A stretch of DNA of 18,742 nucleotides. Source: Fidelibacterota bacterium. GTDB taxonomy: Bacteria > Fidelibacterota > UBA2242. The notes under the pieces are model-generated. The model had not been told where the DNA came from. It saw nothing but the letters and a program-made list of their open reading frames with translations, and did not search any database. Positions 8,493-17,069 of this stretch are shown here, one piece after another; the first letter of the stretch is position 1; each line of letters opens with the position of its first letter. A program made the translations under genes and the position numbers. The stretch is taken from NCBI GenBank assembly GCA_003645845.1, contig QNCV01000017.1:1-18742 (forward strand), read 5' to 3'.

Positions 8493-9261
8493 AAAACCAT
8501 TTATTCTTGCAACCAATGATGACGGCATTGCCGCCCCGGGAATTCATGCTCTGGTCACTGAATTACGGAAGCATGCGGAAGTGGCTGTCGTTGCACCGGA
8601 CAGTGAAAAGAGCGCAGTGGGACATGCCATAACATTATCCGATCCGATCCGTGTGACGGACTTTAGCAAATCCGGACAATGGCAGGGATTTGCGGTTTCC
8701 GGAACACCTTCGGATTGTGTAAAAATTGCCGTCGGCGCCCTGCTGGACCGGCGTCCGGACATGGTCATCAGCGGAATAAATCTTGGTTCCAATGCCGGGA
8801 TCAATGTCATTTATTCCGGGACGGTCTCCGCCGCGACCGAAGGAACGATTCTGGGAATTCCGTCGATCGCCGTTTCAGTAACAACGTACACAGAGCCGAT
8901 TTTTCAACCGGCTGCCCGTTTTGCCGTCAAAATGATGGAAATTGTGCTTGCAAAAGGACTGCCGGAGCGGACGCTTCTGAATATCAATATTCCCAATCTG
9001 CCGGGAGAGAAGATTACCGGAGTCAGAATTACCCGTCAGGGCATGGCAAATTTTGCTGAAACCTTTGATAAGCGAGTGGACCCCCGTAACCGGGTTTATT
9101 ACTGGATGGATGGTCAGAAAGAGGAAATTCAGGCAAGCGAAGATGTGGATGATGAAGCAGTCAAACGGGGATGTATATCCATTACCCCGATAAAATACGA
9201 TTTAACCAATTATGACTTTATGGAAGACCTGCAACACTGGCTTCCGGAGATTAATGTATAA
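8479..9261 (+). CDS. surE: 5'/3'-nucleotidase SurE
   Basis: SurE is a metal-dependent phosphatase acting on nucleoside monophosphates, linked to stationary-phase survival. The metal ligands are visible: Asp14 and Asp15 in TNDDGIAAPG, Ser45 in SEKSAVGHA and Asn101 in SGINLGSNAG. The motifs SGTPSDCVK (74-82) and IYSGTVSAATEG are also standard. The ATG at 8479 is preferred; a TTG at 8476 immediately before it would add only one residue. The start overlaps the accD end by 14 bases and has only a weak upstream purine stretch, which suggests coupling. The stop shares one base with the guaA start. Confidence 0.96.
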   Translation: MKKTEKPFILATNDDGIAAPGIHALVTELRKHAEVAVVAPDSEKSAVGHAITLSDPIRVTDFSKSGQWQGFAVSGTPSDCVKIAVGALLDRRPDMVISGINLGSNAGINVIYSGTVSAATEGTILGIPSIAVSVTTYTEPIFQPAARFAVKMMEIVLAKGLPERTLLNINIPNLPGEKITGVRITRQGMANFAETFDKRVDPRNRVYYWMDGQKEEIQASEDVDDEAVKRGCISITPIKYDLTNYDFMEDLQHWLPEINV

Positions 9262-10799
9262 TGGCTGTAAGCGGTAAAGTCTGGATAGTCGATTTCGGAT
9301 CACAATATACGCAGCTGATTGCAAGGCGTGTCCGGGAACTGTCGGTTTATTCGGAGATGGTACTGCCGGATATTACGGCGAAGGATATTGAAGAAAATGA
9401 CGTCGCAGCGCTGATATTATCCGGGGGTCCATCCAGTGTTTATGAGGATAAAGCTCCGAACCTTGATCCGAAAATCTTTGATTTGAATCTGCCCGTTTTG
9501 GGTATCTGCTACGGTTTACAACTCATGTCACGGCATTTTGGTGCGAGAGTACACTCCGATAATCGCCGTGAGTACGGGCGCAGCGCGATTCATATCAAAA
9601 AAGAGACGACTCTTCTGAGCGATATTTCCGATGGGACTATTGTCTGGATGAGCCACGGGGATCATGTGGATACGTTGCCGACGGATTTTGAGATTGTCGC
9701 TGCATCCGATAATAATGCTCCCGCCGCATTGGTGCATCGACAAAAGAAGCTGATGGGTCTGCAATTTCACCCGGAAGTTGTTCATACGGTTGAGGGTACG
9801 CGCTTCTTTGAGAATTTTCTCTTTAAGATTGCCGGACTGAAACGTGACTGGACCGCCGAACATTTTGTGGCGCAGGCGACCGCTCAAATCCGGGAAACCG
9901 TTGGCAGTGCAAAAGTTCTGATGGCGCTCAGCGGTGGGGTCGATTCCTCTGTGATGGGTGTTTTAATGTATCGGGCTATCGGCAAACAGTGTGTCCCGGT
10001 ATTTATTAACAATGGGTTGCTACGGAAGAATGAGCAGTTTGAAGTGGTGCAAAAACTCCGTAAAATGGGATTGCCGATCCGGATGTATAACTGTTCCGCA
10101 CAGTTTTTGGGAGCGCTGAAAGGGGTTAAAAATCCTGAGCGGAAGCGTAAAATTATTGGGTATCAATTTATCAAAGCCTTTGAAAGAATAGCGAAATCCT
10201 ATCCCGATATTTCCTTTTTGGCCCAGGGTACCCTCTATCCAGACGTCATTGAAAGTCGCTCCGTCAACGGACCGTCACAGATAATTAAAAGCCATCACAA
10301 TGTGGGCGGGCTGCCGAAGCGGATGAAACTGGATTTGATAGAACCCTTTAACAGTTTGTTTAAGGATGAGGTCCGGAATATCGGTCGGGAGCTGGGGATG
10401 CCGGAGGATATTCTGGAGCGTCACCCCTTTCCTGGCCCCGGTTTGGCGGTGAGAATCATTGGCGAGATAACTTCTTATCGTCTCGCCGTTCTGCGTAAGG
10501 CCGATGAAATTTTTATCGATGAATTGAAAAAATCCGGTGAATATTACCGGGTCTGGCAGGCCTTTGCGGTTCTGATTCCGGTTAAAACGGTCGGCGTTAT
10601 GGGAGATCAGCGGACCTACGAGCATGTGATAGCCCTGCGATCGGTCAACAGCAGTGACGGAATGACGGCCGACTGGTCGCCAATCCCAAATGAGGTTTTG
10701 AGCAGAATCGCCAGTCGGATCGTTAACGAAGTCCGGGGAATCAACCGCGTTGTCTATGACATTACGTCGAAGCCGCCGGGTACTATTGAATGGGAGTAA
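9261..10799 (+). CDS. guaA: GMP synthase (glutamine-hydrolysing)
   Basis: GuaA converts XMP, ATP and glutamine to GMP in purine synthesis. The class I glutamine amidotransferase domain (about 6-195) has nucleophile Cys83 in GICYGLQLM, and His170 and Glu172 in FHPEV. The ATP pyrophosphatase domain has the P-loop SGGVDSS (224-230). The C-terminal dimerisation domain ends in DITSKPPGTIEWE, the invariant XMP-binding tail. The length of 512 residues is standard, and every catalytic residue I looked for is present. The start overlaps the surE stop (TAATG), with GGAGA ten bases upstream. Confidence 0.98.
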   Translation: MAVSGKVWIVDFGSQYTQLIARRVRELSVYSEMVLPDITAKDIEENDVAALILSGGPSSVYEDKAPNLDPKIFDLNLPVLGICYGLQLMSRHFGARVHSDNRREYGRSAIHIKKETTLLSDISDGTIVWMSHGDHVDTLPTDFEIVAASDNNAPAALVHRQKKLMGLQFHPEVVHTVEGTRFFENFLFKIAGLKRDWTAEHFVAQATAQIRETVGSAKVLMALSGGVDSSVMGVLMYRAIGKQCVPVFINNGLLRKNEQFEVVQKLRKMGLPIRMYNCSAQFLGALKGVKNPERKRKIIGYQFIKAFERIAKSYPDISFLAQGTLYPDVIESRSVNGPSQIIKSHHNVGGLPKRMKLDLIEPFNSLFKDEVRNIGRELGMPEDILERHPFPGPGLAVRIIGEITSYRLAVLRKADEIFIDELKKSGEYYRVWQAFAVLIPVKTVGVMGDQRTYEHVIALRSVNSSDGMTADWSPIPNEVLSRIASRIVNEVRGINRVVYDITSKPPGTIEWE

Positions 10800-10826
10800 A
10801 AGCAAACGATAATATTGAATGTCAAT

Positions 10827-12851
10827 ATGAAAAAATTTACGTGCCTTTGTTTCTTATTACTTGGACTGGTTAGTCCGATTCGATCACAATTTATTGATAT
10901 GACGCCGGATTCGGTCGCTCAGGAGCCGGTTGATTCGCTGAAAATTAAATTTAATTTGGGAGTTCAGTATTATAACCAGGAGCGGTACTGGGACGCCCTG
11001 CATGTCTTTGAAGCCATTAATGGGGTTCAGGAGTCTCGGAATCACATGCTTACTGCCAGTGGTTTGATGCTGATGAAAACCTACTTGCGGCTCGGTGATC
11101 TTGACCCGGCTATTCAGCTGGGGCGGGAGTTTGTGCTTATTCATAAAGACTCCAAATACGTGGATGATGTCGAATATGCTCTGGGCGAGGCCTATCTGAT
11201 CAAGGGACTCTACAGCGAATCGATTTATCATTATCTGAATGTAATGCGGCTGACGAATGTCGAACGGCTCCGGAAACTTAGTAAACAGACTCTGGAAACG
11301 ATTATTGACCTTTTTGTTGATACAGAAAAATTGACGGAGATTATTGAAAATACCCATGAGGATTACCAAAAAATCTTCCTCACTCTCAAGCTGGCTGAGA
11401 AATATCATATAGACGGTAATACCCGCCAGGCAGAGAAAGTTCTTCGCGGTGTCCGCGGGATGATCAAGGGCTCCAATTTTAGTAGCGAGTATGTCCAGAC
11501 TAGTGAGCGCTTGAAAAACCGGGTTCAGGAAAAAATTTATATCGGAGTGATTCTGCCGCTGACCGGACAGATGGCTCCGCTTGGAAACGGTATACTGAAT
11601 GGGATTCGCTATGCCCTCAATCAGTATCGGGCGTATCACGATATTGATATTACCGCCATCGCCATGGATAATCACGGGGATGTCGTGGAGAGTATTAAGA
11701 AAGTCGAATATCTGTGCAATAATCCGAAAATCATGGCGATTGTCGGACCGGTGTCCAGTGAAAATACCATTGCCGTTGCGGCGGTCACGAACCAGCGGAA
11801 AATCCCGCAGATAACGCCAACCGCAACCAGCAGTGAGATAAGTACTTTGGGTCCCTACATTTTTCAGGCCAATGTTGATTTTGAGAACCTGGGACGATTT
11901 TTGGGAAAGTATTCCACTGAAGTTGCCAAGGTTCGCAGCGTTGCTTCGCTGTCACCGGCCGATGAGTTTGGTAAAGAGATGACCGACGCCTATTGCCGGT
12001 CGATTGATGAGGTCGGCGGTCGGATTGTGTCGCAGCAATGGTATCATGACCCTGAGAATCTGAAAATACAGTTAACCGGTATTCGTGAAGTGGGACTCGA
12101 TATTATTCAAAAAAATTTGGAAGAAAAAATTGAGGCCGGAAAGCAGAAACTGGTGGAATATACCATGTCCGACAGCCTCTGGCTGACTGATAGTATTTAT
12201 GTGGATATTTATGGTGATCAGTATCGTATTTTTACGACGGATTCGGTCTATATCACAGATTTGAATCATGCCCTGATTCTGACCGGAATAATGGATTCGG
12301 CGGAATTCAAAATTCCGAAACAGGATTCTCTTGAGTATCGTATCCATTCAATTGACGGTCTGCTTGTTCCAGCCTATGCCAGTGATTTGAAAATGCTTAT
12401 TCCGCAACTTGAATATTATAATTTGAGTGCAAAAATCTTCGGTAGCGCTAACTGGAATGATGCCAAACTTCTGAAAAAACATCCTGTCATTGCACGACAA
12501 CTGACATTTATATCCGATTACTATATTGATGAGGAGTCTCGTTTCTATAAGACTTTTAAGCGGGATTATACCCGTTTGATTGGTTCTCCGCCCGGCCGCT
12601 TTGATTTATACGGTTATGACACCATGCGAGCGTTATTAAGCGTTTTGGATGAAGGTGAGAGTTCCCGGGAAACGATTCGCAAGAAGCTGACCCAGATGCC
12701 TACCTATCGGGGAATATGTAAAAATATTTCCTTTCGGGGAAATCGTCCGCGGGTGAATTCCTGTGCGTTCATCATGAAAATGGAAAACAATATAGTTAAA
12801 CCGGTCGCAGCTATTGAAAACGGCGATCTGACAACCTATACACCGCGCTGA
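10827..12851 (+). CDS. Secreted TPR plus type-1 periplasmic-binding-fold protein (LpoA/LivK-like)
   Basis: Starting at ATG 10827, the protein begins MKKFTCLCFLLLGLV...SQ, a good signal peptide. An in-frame TTG at 10815 would add four residues in front of it and is less likely. Residues about 35-150 contain TPR-like helix pairs (FNLGVQYYNQERYWDALHVF and following). Residues about 235-655 form a type-1 periplasmic-binding fold opening with IGVILPLTGQMAPLGNGI and including AIVGPVSSENTIAVA and PQITPTATS. An extra stretch of about 85 residues (about 425-510) interrupts that fold. The order signal-TPR-binding fold resembles LpoA-type activators of penicillin-binding proteins, but no lipobox is visible and no ABC permease genes are nearby, so a transport role is not supported. 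The function is unproven. No clear Shine-Dalgarno is present. The gene lies between guaA and pgeF. Confidence 0.85.
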   Translation: MKKFTCLCFLLLGLVSPIRSQFIDMTPDSVAQEPVDSLKIKFNLGVQYYNQERYWDALHVFEAINGVQESRNHMLTASGLMLMKTYLRLGDLDPAIQLGREFVLIHKDSKYVDDVEYALGEAYLIKGLYSESIYHYLNVMRLTNVERLRKLSKQTLETIIDLFVDTEKLTEIIENTHEDYQKIFLTLKLAEKYHIDGNTRQAEKVLRGVRGMIKGSNFSSEYVQTSERLKNRVQEKIYIGVILPLTGQMAPLGNGILNGIRYALNQYRAYHDIDITAIAMDNHGDVVESIKKVEYLCNNPKIMAIVGPVSSENTIAVAAVTNQRKIPQITPTATSSEISTLGPYIFQANVDFENLGRFLGKYSTEVAKVRSVASLSPADEFGKEMTDAYCRSIDEVGGRIVSQQWYHDPENLKIQLTGIREVGLDIIQKNLEEKIEAGKQKLVEYTMSDSLWLTDSIYVDIYGDQYRIFTTDSVYITDLNHALILTGIMDSAEFKIPKQDSLEYRIHSIDGLLVPAYASDLKMLIPQLEYYNLSAKIFGSANWNDAKLLKKHPVIARQLTFISDYYIDEESRFYKTFKRDYTRLIGSPPGRFDLYGYDTMRALLSVLDEGESSRETIRKKLTQMPTYRGICKNISFRGNRPRVNSCAFIMKMENNIVKPVAAIENGDLTTYTPR

Positions 12852-12856
12852 TTTTT

Positions 12857-13618
12857 ATGTTTATCACCAGCCATGCAAACGGTCTGATTGTTTTTCAGTC
12901 ATCACTGTTGAAAGACCAATCACCGCTGAAGCACGCATTCAGCAGCCGGAAGGGCGGTGTCAGTCCGGCGCCTTTCGAAAGCCTGAACCTTGGGCCTGAT
13001 GTTGGCGATGATGCTGAAAATGTTCCGGAAAACCGCAGACGATTTTTACAGATATTGGATGCCGGAGTGGACCGGTTGGCGATGGGGGAACAGGTGCATG
13101 GGAATCATGTTGAAATTGTCAGTCAACCCGGTTTATATCCGGCGACAGACGGTTTAATAACAGCCCGACGGGGTATCGTTCTGGCCGTTAAAATAGCCGA
13201 CTGTGTTCCGCTTCTCTTCTTCGATCCGGTTAAAACGGTTCTGGCTGTTGTCCATGCCGGTTGGCGCGGCGTCATTTACGGTATTATTCCCGCTGCAGTT
13301 CAGTCGATGATCGATGAATTTTTTGTCAGACCCGAAAATCTGCTCTGTGCGATTGGTCCGTCGATTCGTTCTTGCTGTTATGAGATTCAGCGGGACGTGG
13401 CCGATCGGTTCGATGACGACGCAATAATTCGGCGAGATGGAAAGCTCTTTCTGGATTTGATTCATGTTATCAAAAAACATCTGGAGCTTTTGGGATTGAA
13501 ACCGGATAATGTTGATATCAGTGAATACTGTACCCATTGTCAGGGGGAACTGTTTTTCAGTTATCGCCGGGATGGAATTCATAGCGGTCGAATGATGTTG
13601 GCTGCCGGGTTGAAATAA
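12857..13618 (+). CDS. pgeF: PgeF/YfiH-family protein (peptidoglycan editing factor or purine nucleoside phosphorylase)
   Basis: This 253-residue member of the former multicopper-laccase family has the full motif set: HAFSSRKGGVS, ESLNLG, EQVHG, ADCVPLLFFDP, VVHAGWRG, IGPSIRSCCYEI, THCQGELFFSYRRDG and a final GRMM. The metal/active-site triad is His81, Cys116 and His133. Family members have been reported as peptidoglycan editing factors that prevent misincorporation in the stem peptide, and as adenosine phosphorylase/deaminases. The sequence fits both and does not decide between them. It starts five bases after the upstream stop, without its own Shine-Dalgarno. The preceding LpoA-like gene makes an envelope role attractive, by inference only. 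Confidence 0.93.
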   Translation: MFITSHANGLIVFQSSLLKDQSPLKHAFSSRKGGVSPAPFESLNLGPDVGDDAENVPENRRRFLQILDAGVDRLAMGEQVHGNHVEIVSQPGLYPATDGLITARRGIVLAVKIADCVPLLFFDPVKTVLAVVHAGWRGVIYGIIPAAVQSMIDEFFVRPENLLCAIGPSIRSCCYEIQRDVADRFDDDAIIRRDGKLFLDLIHVIKKHLELLGLKPDNVDISEYCTHCQGELFFSYRRDGIHSGRMMLAAGLK

Positions 13619-13634
13619 AAATACGGAGGAATCC

Positions 13635-14078
13635 ATGAGTTTAAAAGAACAGTTACAGAAAGATATGGTTGCGGCAATGAAGACCAAAGATCACGAACGT
13701 CTGAATGTGATTCGCCTGTTACGTGGGATGATTCGGAAAGCGGAGATTGATCAGAAAAAAGAATTTGACGACAAAGATGTTATCGGTATTCTGACAAATG
13801 CCGCCAAGCAGCGCCGGGATGCCATCAAGGCCTATCAGGAAGGCGGTCGCGGAGATCTCGTTGCCGAAGAAGAGGCCGAACTGGCCGTTATTCAGGAGTA
13901 TTTACCGGAGGCTATGAGCATGGCCGAGTTGGAAAAACTTATCACCGATGTCATTGCCGAAACCGGTGCCTCAACACTGAAGGATATCGGTAAAGTTATG
14001 CCCAAGATCATGCAGCAGGCCAAAGGCCGGGCTGACGGTTCTCAAATACAGGCAATTGTCCGTTCAAAATTGTCATAG
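13635..14078 (+). CDS. yqeY: GatB/YqeY-domain protein
   Basis: This small 147-residue helical protein has the domain found at the C-terminus of the amidotransferase subunit GatB. It begins MSLKEQLQKDMVAAMK, has the signatures RLLRGMIRKAEI, QRRDAIKAYQEGGR and EYLPEAMS, and ends with the tRNA-binding-like helical half (KDIGKVMPKIMQQAKGRADG). It may associate with tRNA or the aminoacylation machinery, but its precise role is not established. The start is firm: GGAGGA ends four bases before the ATG, the strongest ribosome-binding site in the window. yqeY commonly lies beside dnaG and rpsU; here dnaG is two genes downstream and rpsU is absent. Confidence 0.95.
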   Translation: MSLKEQLQKDMVAAMKTKDHERLNVIRLLRGMIRKAEIDQKKEFDDKDVIGILTNAAKQRRDAIKAYQEGGRGDLVAEEEAELAVIQEYLPEAMSMAELEKLITDVIAETGASTLKDIGKVMPKIMQQAKGRADGSQIQAIVRSKLS

Positions 14079-14089
14079 AGCCGAATCGG

Positions 14090-14713
14090 ATGTATACGCT
14101 GTTTGACCTTGTCGCGTTGATCATTATTGGTGCATTGGGTTTTATCGGACTCCGCCGGGGACTGATTGAAGAGGCGCTGAAGTTTGTCGGAATAATCCTG
14201 GCATCTTCGTTGGCAGTGCGGTTTTACGGTTTGGGTGTCGCCCTGATTGCGGATATTTTTAATGTGTCGGAAGGCATTCGGACCGTGATCGGTTTCATCA
14301 TTGTCTTTTTGATTGTCTATTTATCGGTACAGCTACTGTCTTCGATTCTGAAGCGAATTGTCAGCAGTCTGAATCTAGTCTGGCTGGATCGCCTGAGCGG
14401 TCTGGCCTTTGGTGCGGTGAAAGGCGTTTTGATCATGTCGATTGTTGTCTGGTGTTTCAGTATATTTTCCGGGACGCAAATCGTTAATAAACTTGAAGCC
14501 GGTTCGCCGGCGTATATTCTGCTGAGTCATTGTGAAACAAACCTGATTGGTATGTTCAAACTCGAGCAGCGGTCCGATTCACTGAAAGAGAGTATCCGGG
14601 GTATTTTCAGAATGGATGCGCCACTGCCTTCCGTGATTCCTGCCCTTCCCGATTCCCTCGGCCGCAAACTGGAGTATATTGATAAATTGCAGTCACGGCA
14701 GGTTAATCCGTGA
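14090..14713 (+). CDS. cvpA: CvpA-family inner-membrane protein
   Basis: This is a 207-residue membrane protein. Four hydrophobic segments are visible at roughly residues 5-20, 30-50, 64-85 and 105-125. The family features are FDLVALIIIGALGFIGLRRG at the N-terminus and LDRLSGLAFGAVKG before the last helix. CvpA proteins are needed for colicin V export in E. coli and have more general envelope roles; the molecular activity is unknown. The soluble tail after about residue 130 is poorly conserved. The gene starts 11 bases after yqeY with only a weak GAG upstream, and overlaps the mutS2 start by four bases (GTGA), so the two are probably translationally coupled. CvpA next to MutS2 is also common in Firmicutes. 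Confidence 0.88.
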   Translation: MYTLFDLVALIIIGALGFIGLRRGLIEEALKFVGIILASSLAVRFYGLGVALIADIFNVSEGIRTVIGFIIVFLIVYLSVQLLSSILKRIVSSLNLVWLDRLSGLAFGAVKGVLIMSIVVWCFSIFSGTQIVNKLEAGSPAYILLSHCETNLIGMFKLEQRSDSLKESIRGIFRMDAPLPSVIPALPDSLGRKLEYIDKLQSRQVNP

Positions 14714-17055
14714 AAAACGATATTGCCGAAATACTGGGTTTTGACCGGATTCTGGAACTGATTGCCGATAGCGCTATCTCGGAATCCGCCAAAGAGTGTA
14801 TTCTGTCCGTTAAACCGTTCCCTTCAAAGGGCGATAGCCTGCGCCGGATGCAGCAGATTGCCACACTGCAATTGTTATGGGAAAAAGGCGAAAAATTGCC
14901 CTTGCGCTATTTCGAAGATATCCGCAGCGAATTATCACGTTGCCGGGTGGAGGGCAGTTACTTATTTGCCGGAACGTTGCTGGAGATATTGAAGATACTT
15001 CAGCAGGGGATCGAACTTACTACGTTTTATAAAAAACATCGTGACAATCTGAGTGTTCTGGAAGATCTGTTTCTCTCCTTGAAACCGATGAATCCGGAAA
15101 TTGCTCTTCTGAGTCGGATTGTTGACGAAGATACCCGAATAAAAGACAGCGCCAGCCGGGATTTGGCGCGAATTCGTCGCCAGATTCAGCAGACGACTTC
15201 CCGTCTGCGCCGGGAAATTGACCGGGTAATGAATAAAGCCCGTCAGGAAAATTGGCTGCATGAGGAAAATCCGACTATCCGGGACGGTCGTTTTGTATTG
15301 CCCTTGCGAAGTGAGGCCAAACGTAAAATCAAAGGCATTATTCACGGTCAATCGGCAACCGGAGCGACCTCTTATGTTGAACCTCTGGTCATTGTCGAAA
15401 TCAATAATACGCTTAAGGAACTCGAAATTGCCGAGCAGGATGAAATCGAACGAATTCTTATCCGTGTGACCGACACGCTCCGTCCCCTGTTTTCTGATAT
15501 TCGTCAAACGATTCAGGTTCTGTCTGATCTGGATTTTCTGAATGCCGGAGCCGCTTTCTCGAGGCGATTCAGATGTACCATTCCCCGGATAACAGACCGT
15601 GGCCGGGTGGAATTAATTAACGCCCGCCATCCCTTGCTCACCCTTGTCAAGGAGGTGGTGCCGCTGAATGTCTCCATTAAGGACAATATTCGTTGTGTCA
15701 TTATTACCGGTCCGAATGCCGGCGGTAAAACCGTGGCGATGAAAACAGTTGGTCTGCTGAGTATGATGGTCAAATGCGGATTGCCAATCCCGGCGGAGTC
15801 CGGCAGTGAACTGCCCTTTTTCGATCAAATTCTGATTGATATCGGTGACAGACAATCCATTGAAGATGATCTGTCAACCTTTACGTCGCATGTCTTAAAT
15901 CTGAAATATATTCTGGACAAGGCAACCCCGGATTCGCTGATCCTGATCGACGAACTGGGCACCGGTACCGATCCGCTGGAAGGTTCGGCGCTCGGTCGGG
16001 CTGTTCTGGAGGAGCTGGTCAATCGGGAAAGTTTTACCGTTATAACAACGCATCACAGCGGTCTGAAAGCCTTTGCCGATCAGCATCCCCGGGTAACCAA
16101 TGCGGCCATGGAGTTCGATTCGAATAAACTTCAGGCCACTTACCGTTTTCAGCTGGGATTGCCCGGCAGCAGTTATGCACTGGAAATCTCCAGGCGGATG
16201 GGGCTAACCAAGGAGGTTATTGACCGGGCCCGTGAATTAATGGGCGCCGATCAGGTAAAACTTGAGCATCTGTTGATTGAAGTGGATACATTGAAATCCA
16301 AAATCGAAAAAGAAAACCAATCGGTGGAAAGAAATAAAAAAACTCTCGATAAACTGATTACTGAATATGAAGCGAAACTGACGTCCATTCGTGAAAAGCA
16401 CGAATCCATGGATGCAAAGATTGCCGAGGAGTTGGAGCGGCTGGTCAATGAATCCCGGTCGAAAATCGAGCATGCGGTGAAAGACATCCGTGAAAGAGAG
16501 GCCTCCCGGGAAACAATCATCCGGGCTCAAAAAACTCTCAATTCAATCAAGCAATCGGCTCAAAAGAAGAAAAAGCGGCGACCGTCGAAGGAAAAATCGT
16601 TAACCGAAGAGATAAAAAAAGGTGATACGGTCAATGTCGACGGAATAAGCGGTATTGGATATGTGCGGGATGTTCAGAATGAAAAACGCAGGGCGGCGGT
16701 TGACGTGAATGGTAAGAGAATCTGGGTGTCCTTTGAATCGCTGCATAAGGTTCATGTAAAAGCTGCTAAGGATTCGATCCATTCGTCTGTTTCCGCGGAA
16801 CCGGAACGCCTGATGTCCTTCCGTTTGGATTTGCGGGGGCGGCGATTTGATGAAGCCAGGGATGAACTTGAGCGTTTTCTTGATCGGGCGTTGCTGGCGG
16901 GTTTGAATCAGGTACAAATCATTCACGGCAAAGGCACCGGCGCTCTTCAAAAGATGACTCAGGAAGTATTGAAAAACACCCGGGGTGTACGTAAGTTTTA
17001 CTACGAAAATTTCGATAAAGGGGGAACGGGTGTCACCATTGCGGAATTATCATAA
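14710..17055 (+). CDS. mutS2: Endonuclease MutS2 (RqcU-type)
   Basis: MutS2 is a 781-residue homodimeric ATPase that acts on branched DNA and suppresses recombination; in Bacillus it also acts on collided ribosomes. The core and clamp region spans about 1-320. The ATPase has Walker A GPNAGGKT (334-341), then IDIGDRQSIEDDLSTFTSH and the Walker B segment LILIDELGTGTDP. A long charged coiled coil (about 515-625), a small KOW-like beta domain (about 635-680) and the C-terminal Smr nuclease domain follow, with LDLRG (706-710) and HGKGTG (739-744). The length and domain order are complete. The start is GTG, with AGG seven bases before it, inside the cvpA end; no in-frame ATG closer to the family N-terminus exists. 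It lacks the mismatch-binding domain of MutS, so it is not a mismatch repair protein. Confidence 0.97.
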   Translation: MKNDIAEILGFDRILELIADSAISESAKECILSVKPFPSKGDSLRRMQQIATLQLLWEKGEKLPLRYFEDIRSELSRCRVEGSYLFAGTLLEILKILQQGIELTTFYKKHRDNLSVLEDLFLSLKPMNPEIALLSRIVDEDTRIKDSASRDLARIRRQIQQTTSRLRREIDRVMNKARQENWLHEENPTIRDGRFVLPLRSEAKRKIKGIIHGQSATGATSYVEPLVIVEINNTLKELEIAEQDEIERILIRVTDTLRPLFSDIRQTIQVLSDLDFLNAGAAFSRRFRCTIPRITDRGRVELINARHPLLTLVKEVVPLNVSIKDNIRCVIITGPNAGGKTVAMKTVGLLSMMVKCGLPIPAESGSELPFFDQILIDIGDRQSIEDDLSTFTSHVLNLKYILDKATPDSLILIDELGTGTDPLEGSALGRAVLEELVNRESFTVITTHHSGLKAFADQHPRVTNAAMEFDSNKLQATYRFQLGLPGSSYALEISRRMGLTKEVIDRARELMGADQVKLEHLLIEVDTLKSKIEKENQSVERNKKTLDKLITEYEAKLTSIREKHESMDAKIAEELERLVNESRSKIEHAVKDIREREASRETIIRAQKTLNSIKQSAQKKKKRRPSKEKSLTEEIKKGDTVNVDGISGIGYVRDVQNEKRRAAVDVNGKRIWVSFESLHKVHVKAAKDSIHSSVSAEPERLMSFRLDLRGRRFDEARDELERFLDRALLAGLNQVQIIHGKGTGALQKMTQEVLKNTRGVRKFYYENFDKGGTGVTIAELS

Positions 17056-17069
17056 AAGGGAGTGAATTT

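Noticed and set aside
10275..10805. 176-codon minus-strand frame opposite the guaA 3' end
   Set aside because: The opposite strand encodes invariant GMP synthase motifs through to the stop; this frame has no family features.
10815..10817. TTG at 10815 as the start of the TPR/binding-fold gene
   Set aside because: The ATG four codons later begins a classic signal peptide (MKKFTCLCFLLL) directly, making it the better start.
10884..11675. 263-codon open frame on the minus strand
   Set aside because: It lies wholly antisense to the TPR/binding-fold gene, shows no recognisable domain, and is explained by the codon bias of the real gene.
10827..12851. Branched-chain amino acid ABC transporter binding protein
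   Set aside because: The fold fits, but the TPR front part, the inserted segment and the absence of permease or ATPase genes argue against a transporter subunit.
13154..13687. 177-codon minus-strand frame across pgeF and the yqeY start
   Set aside because: It covers the strong yqeY ribosome-binding site and conserved pgeF motifs on the other strand and has no recognisable protein content.
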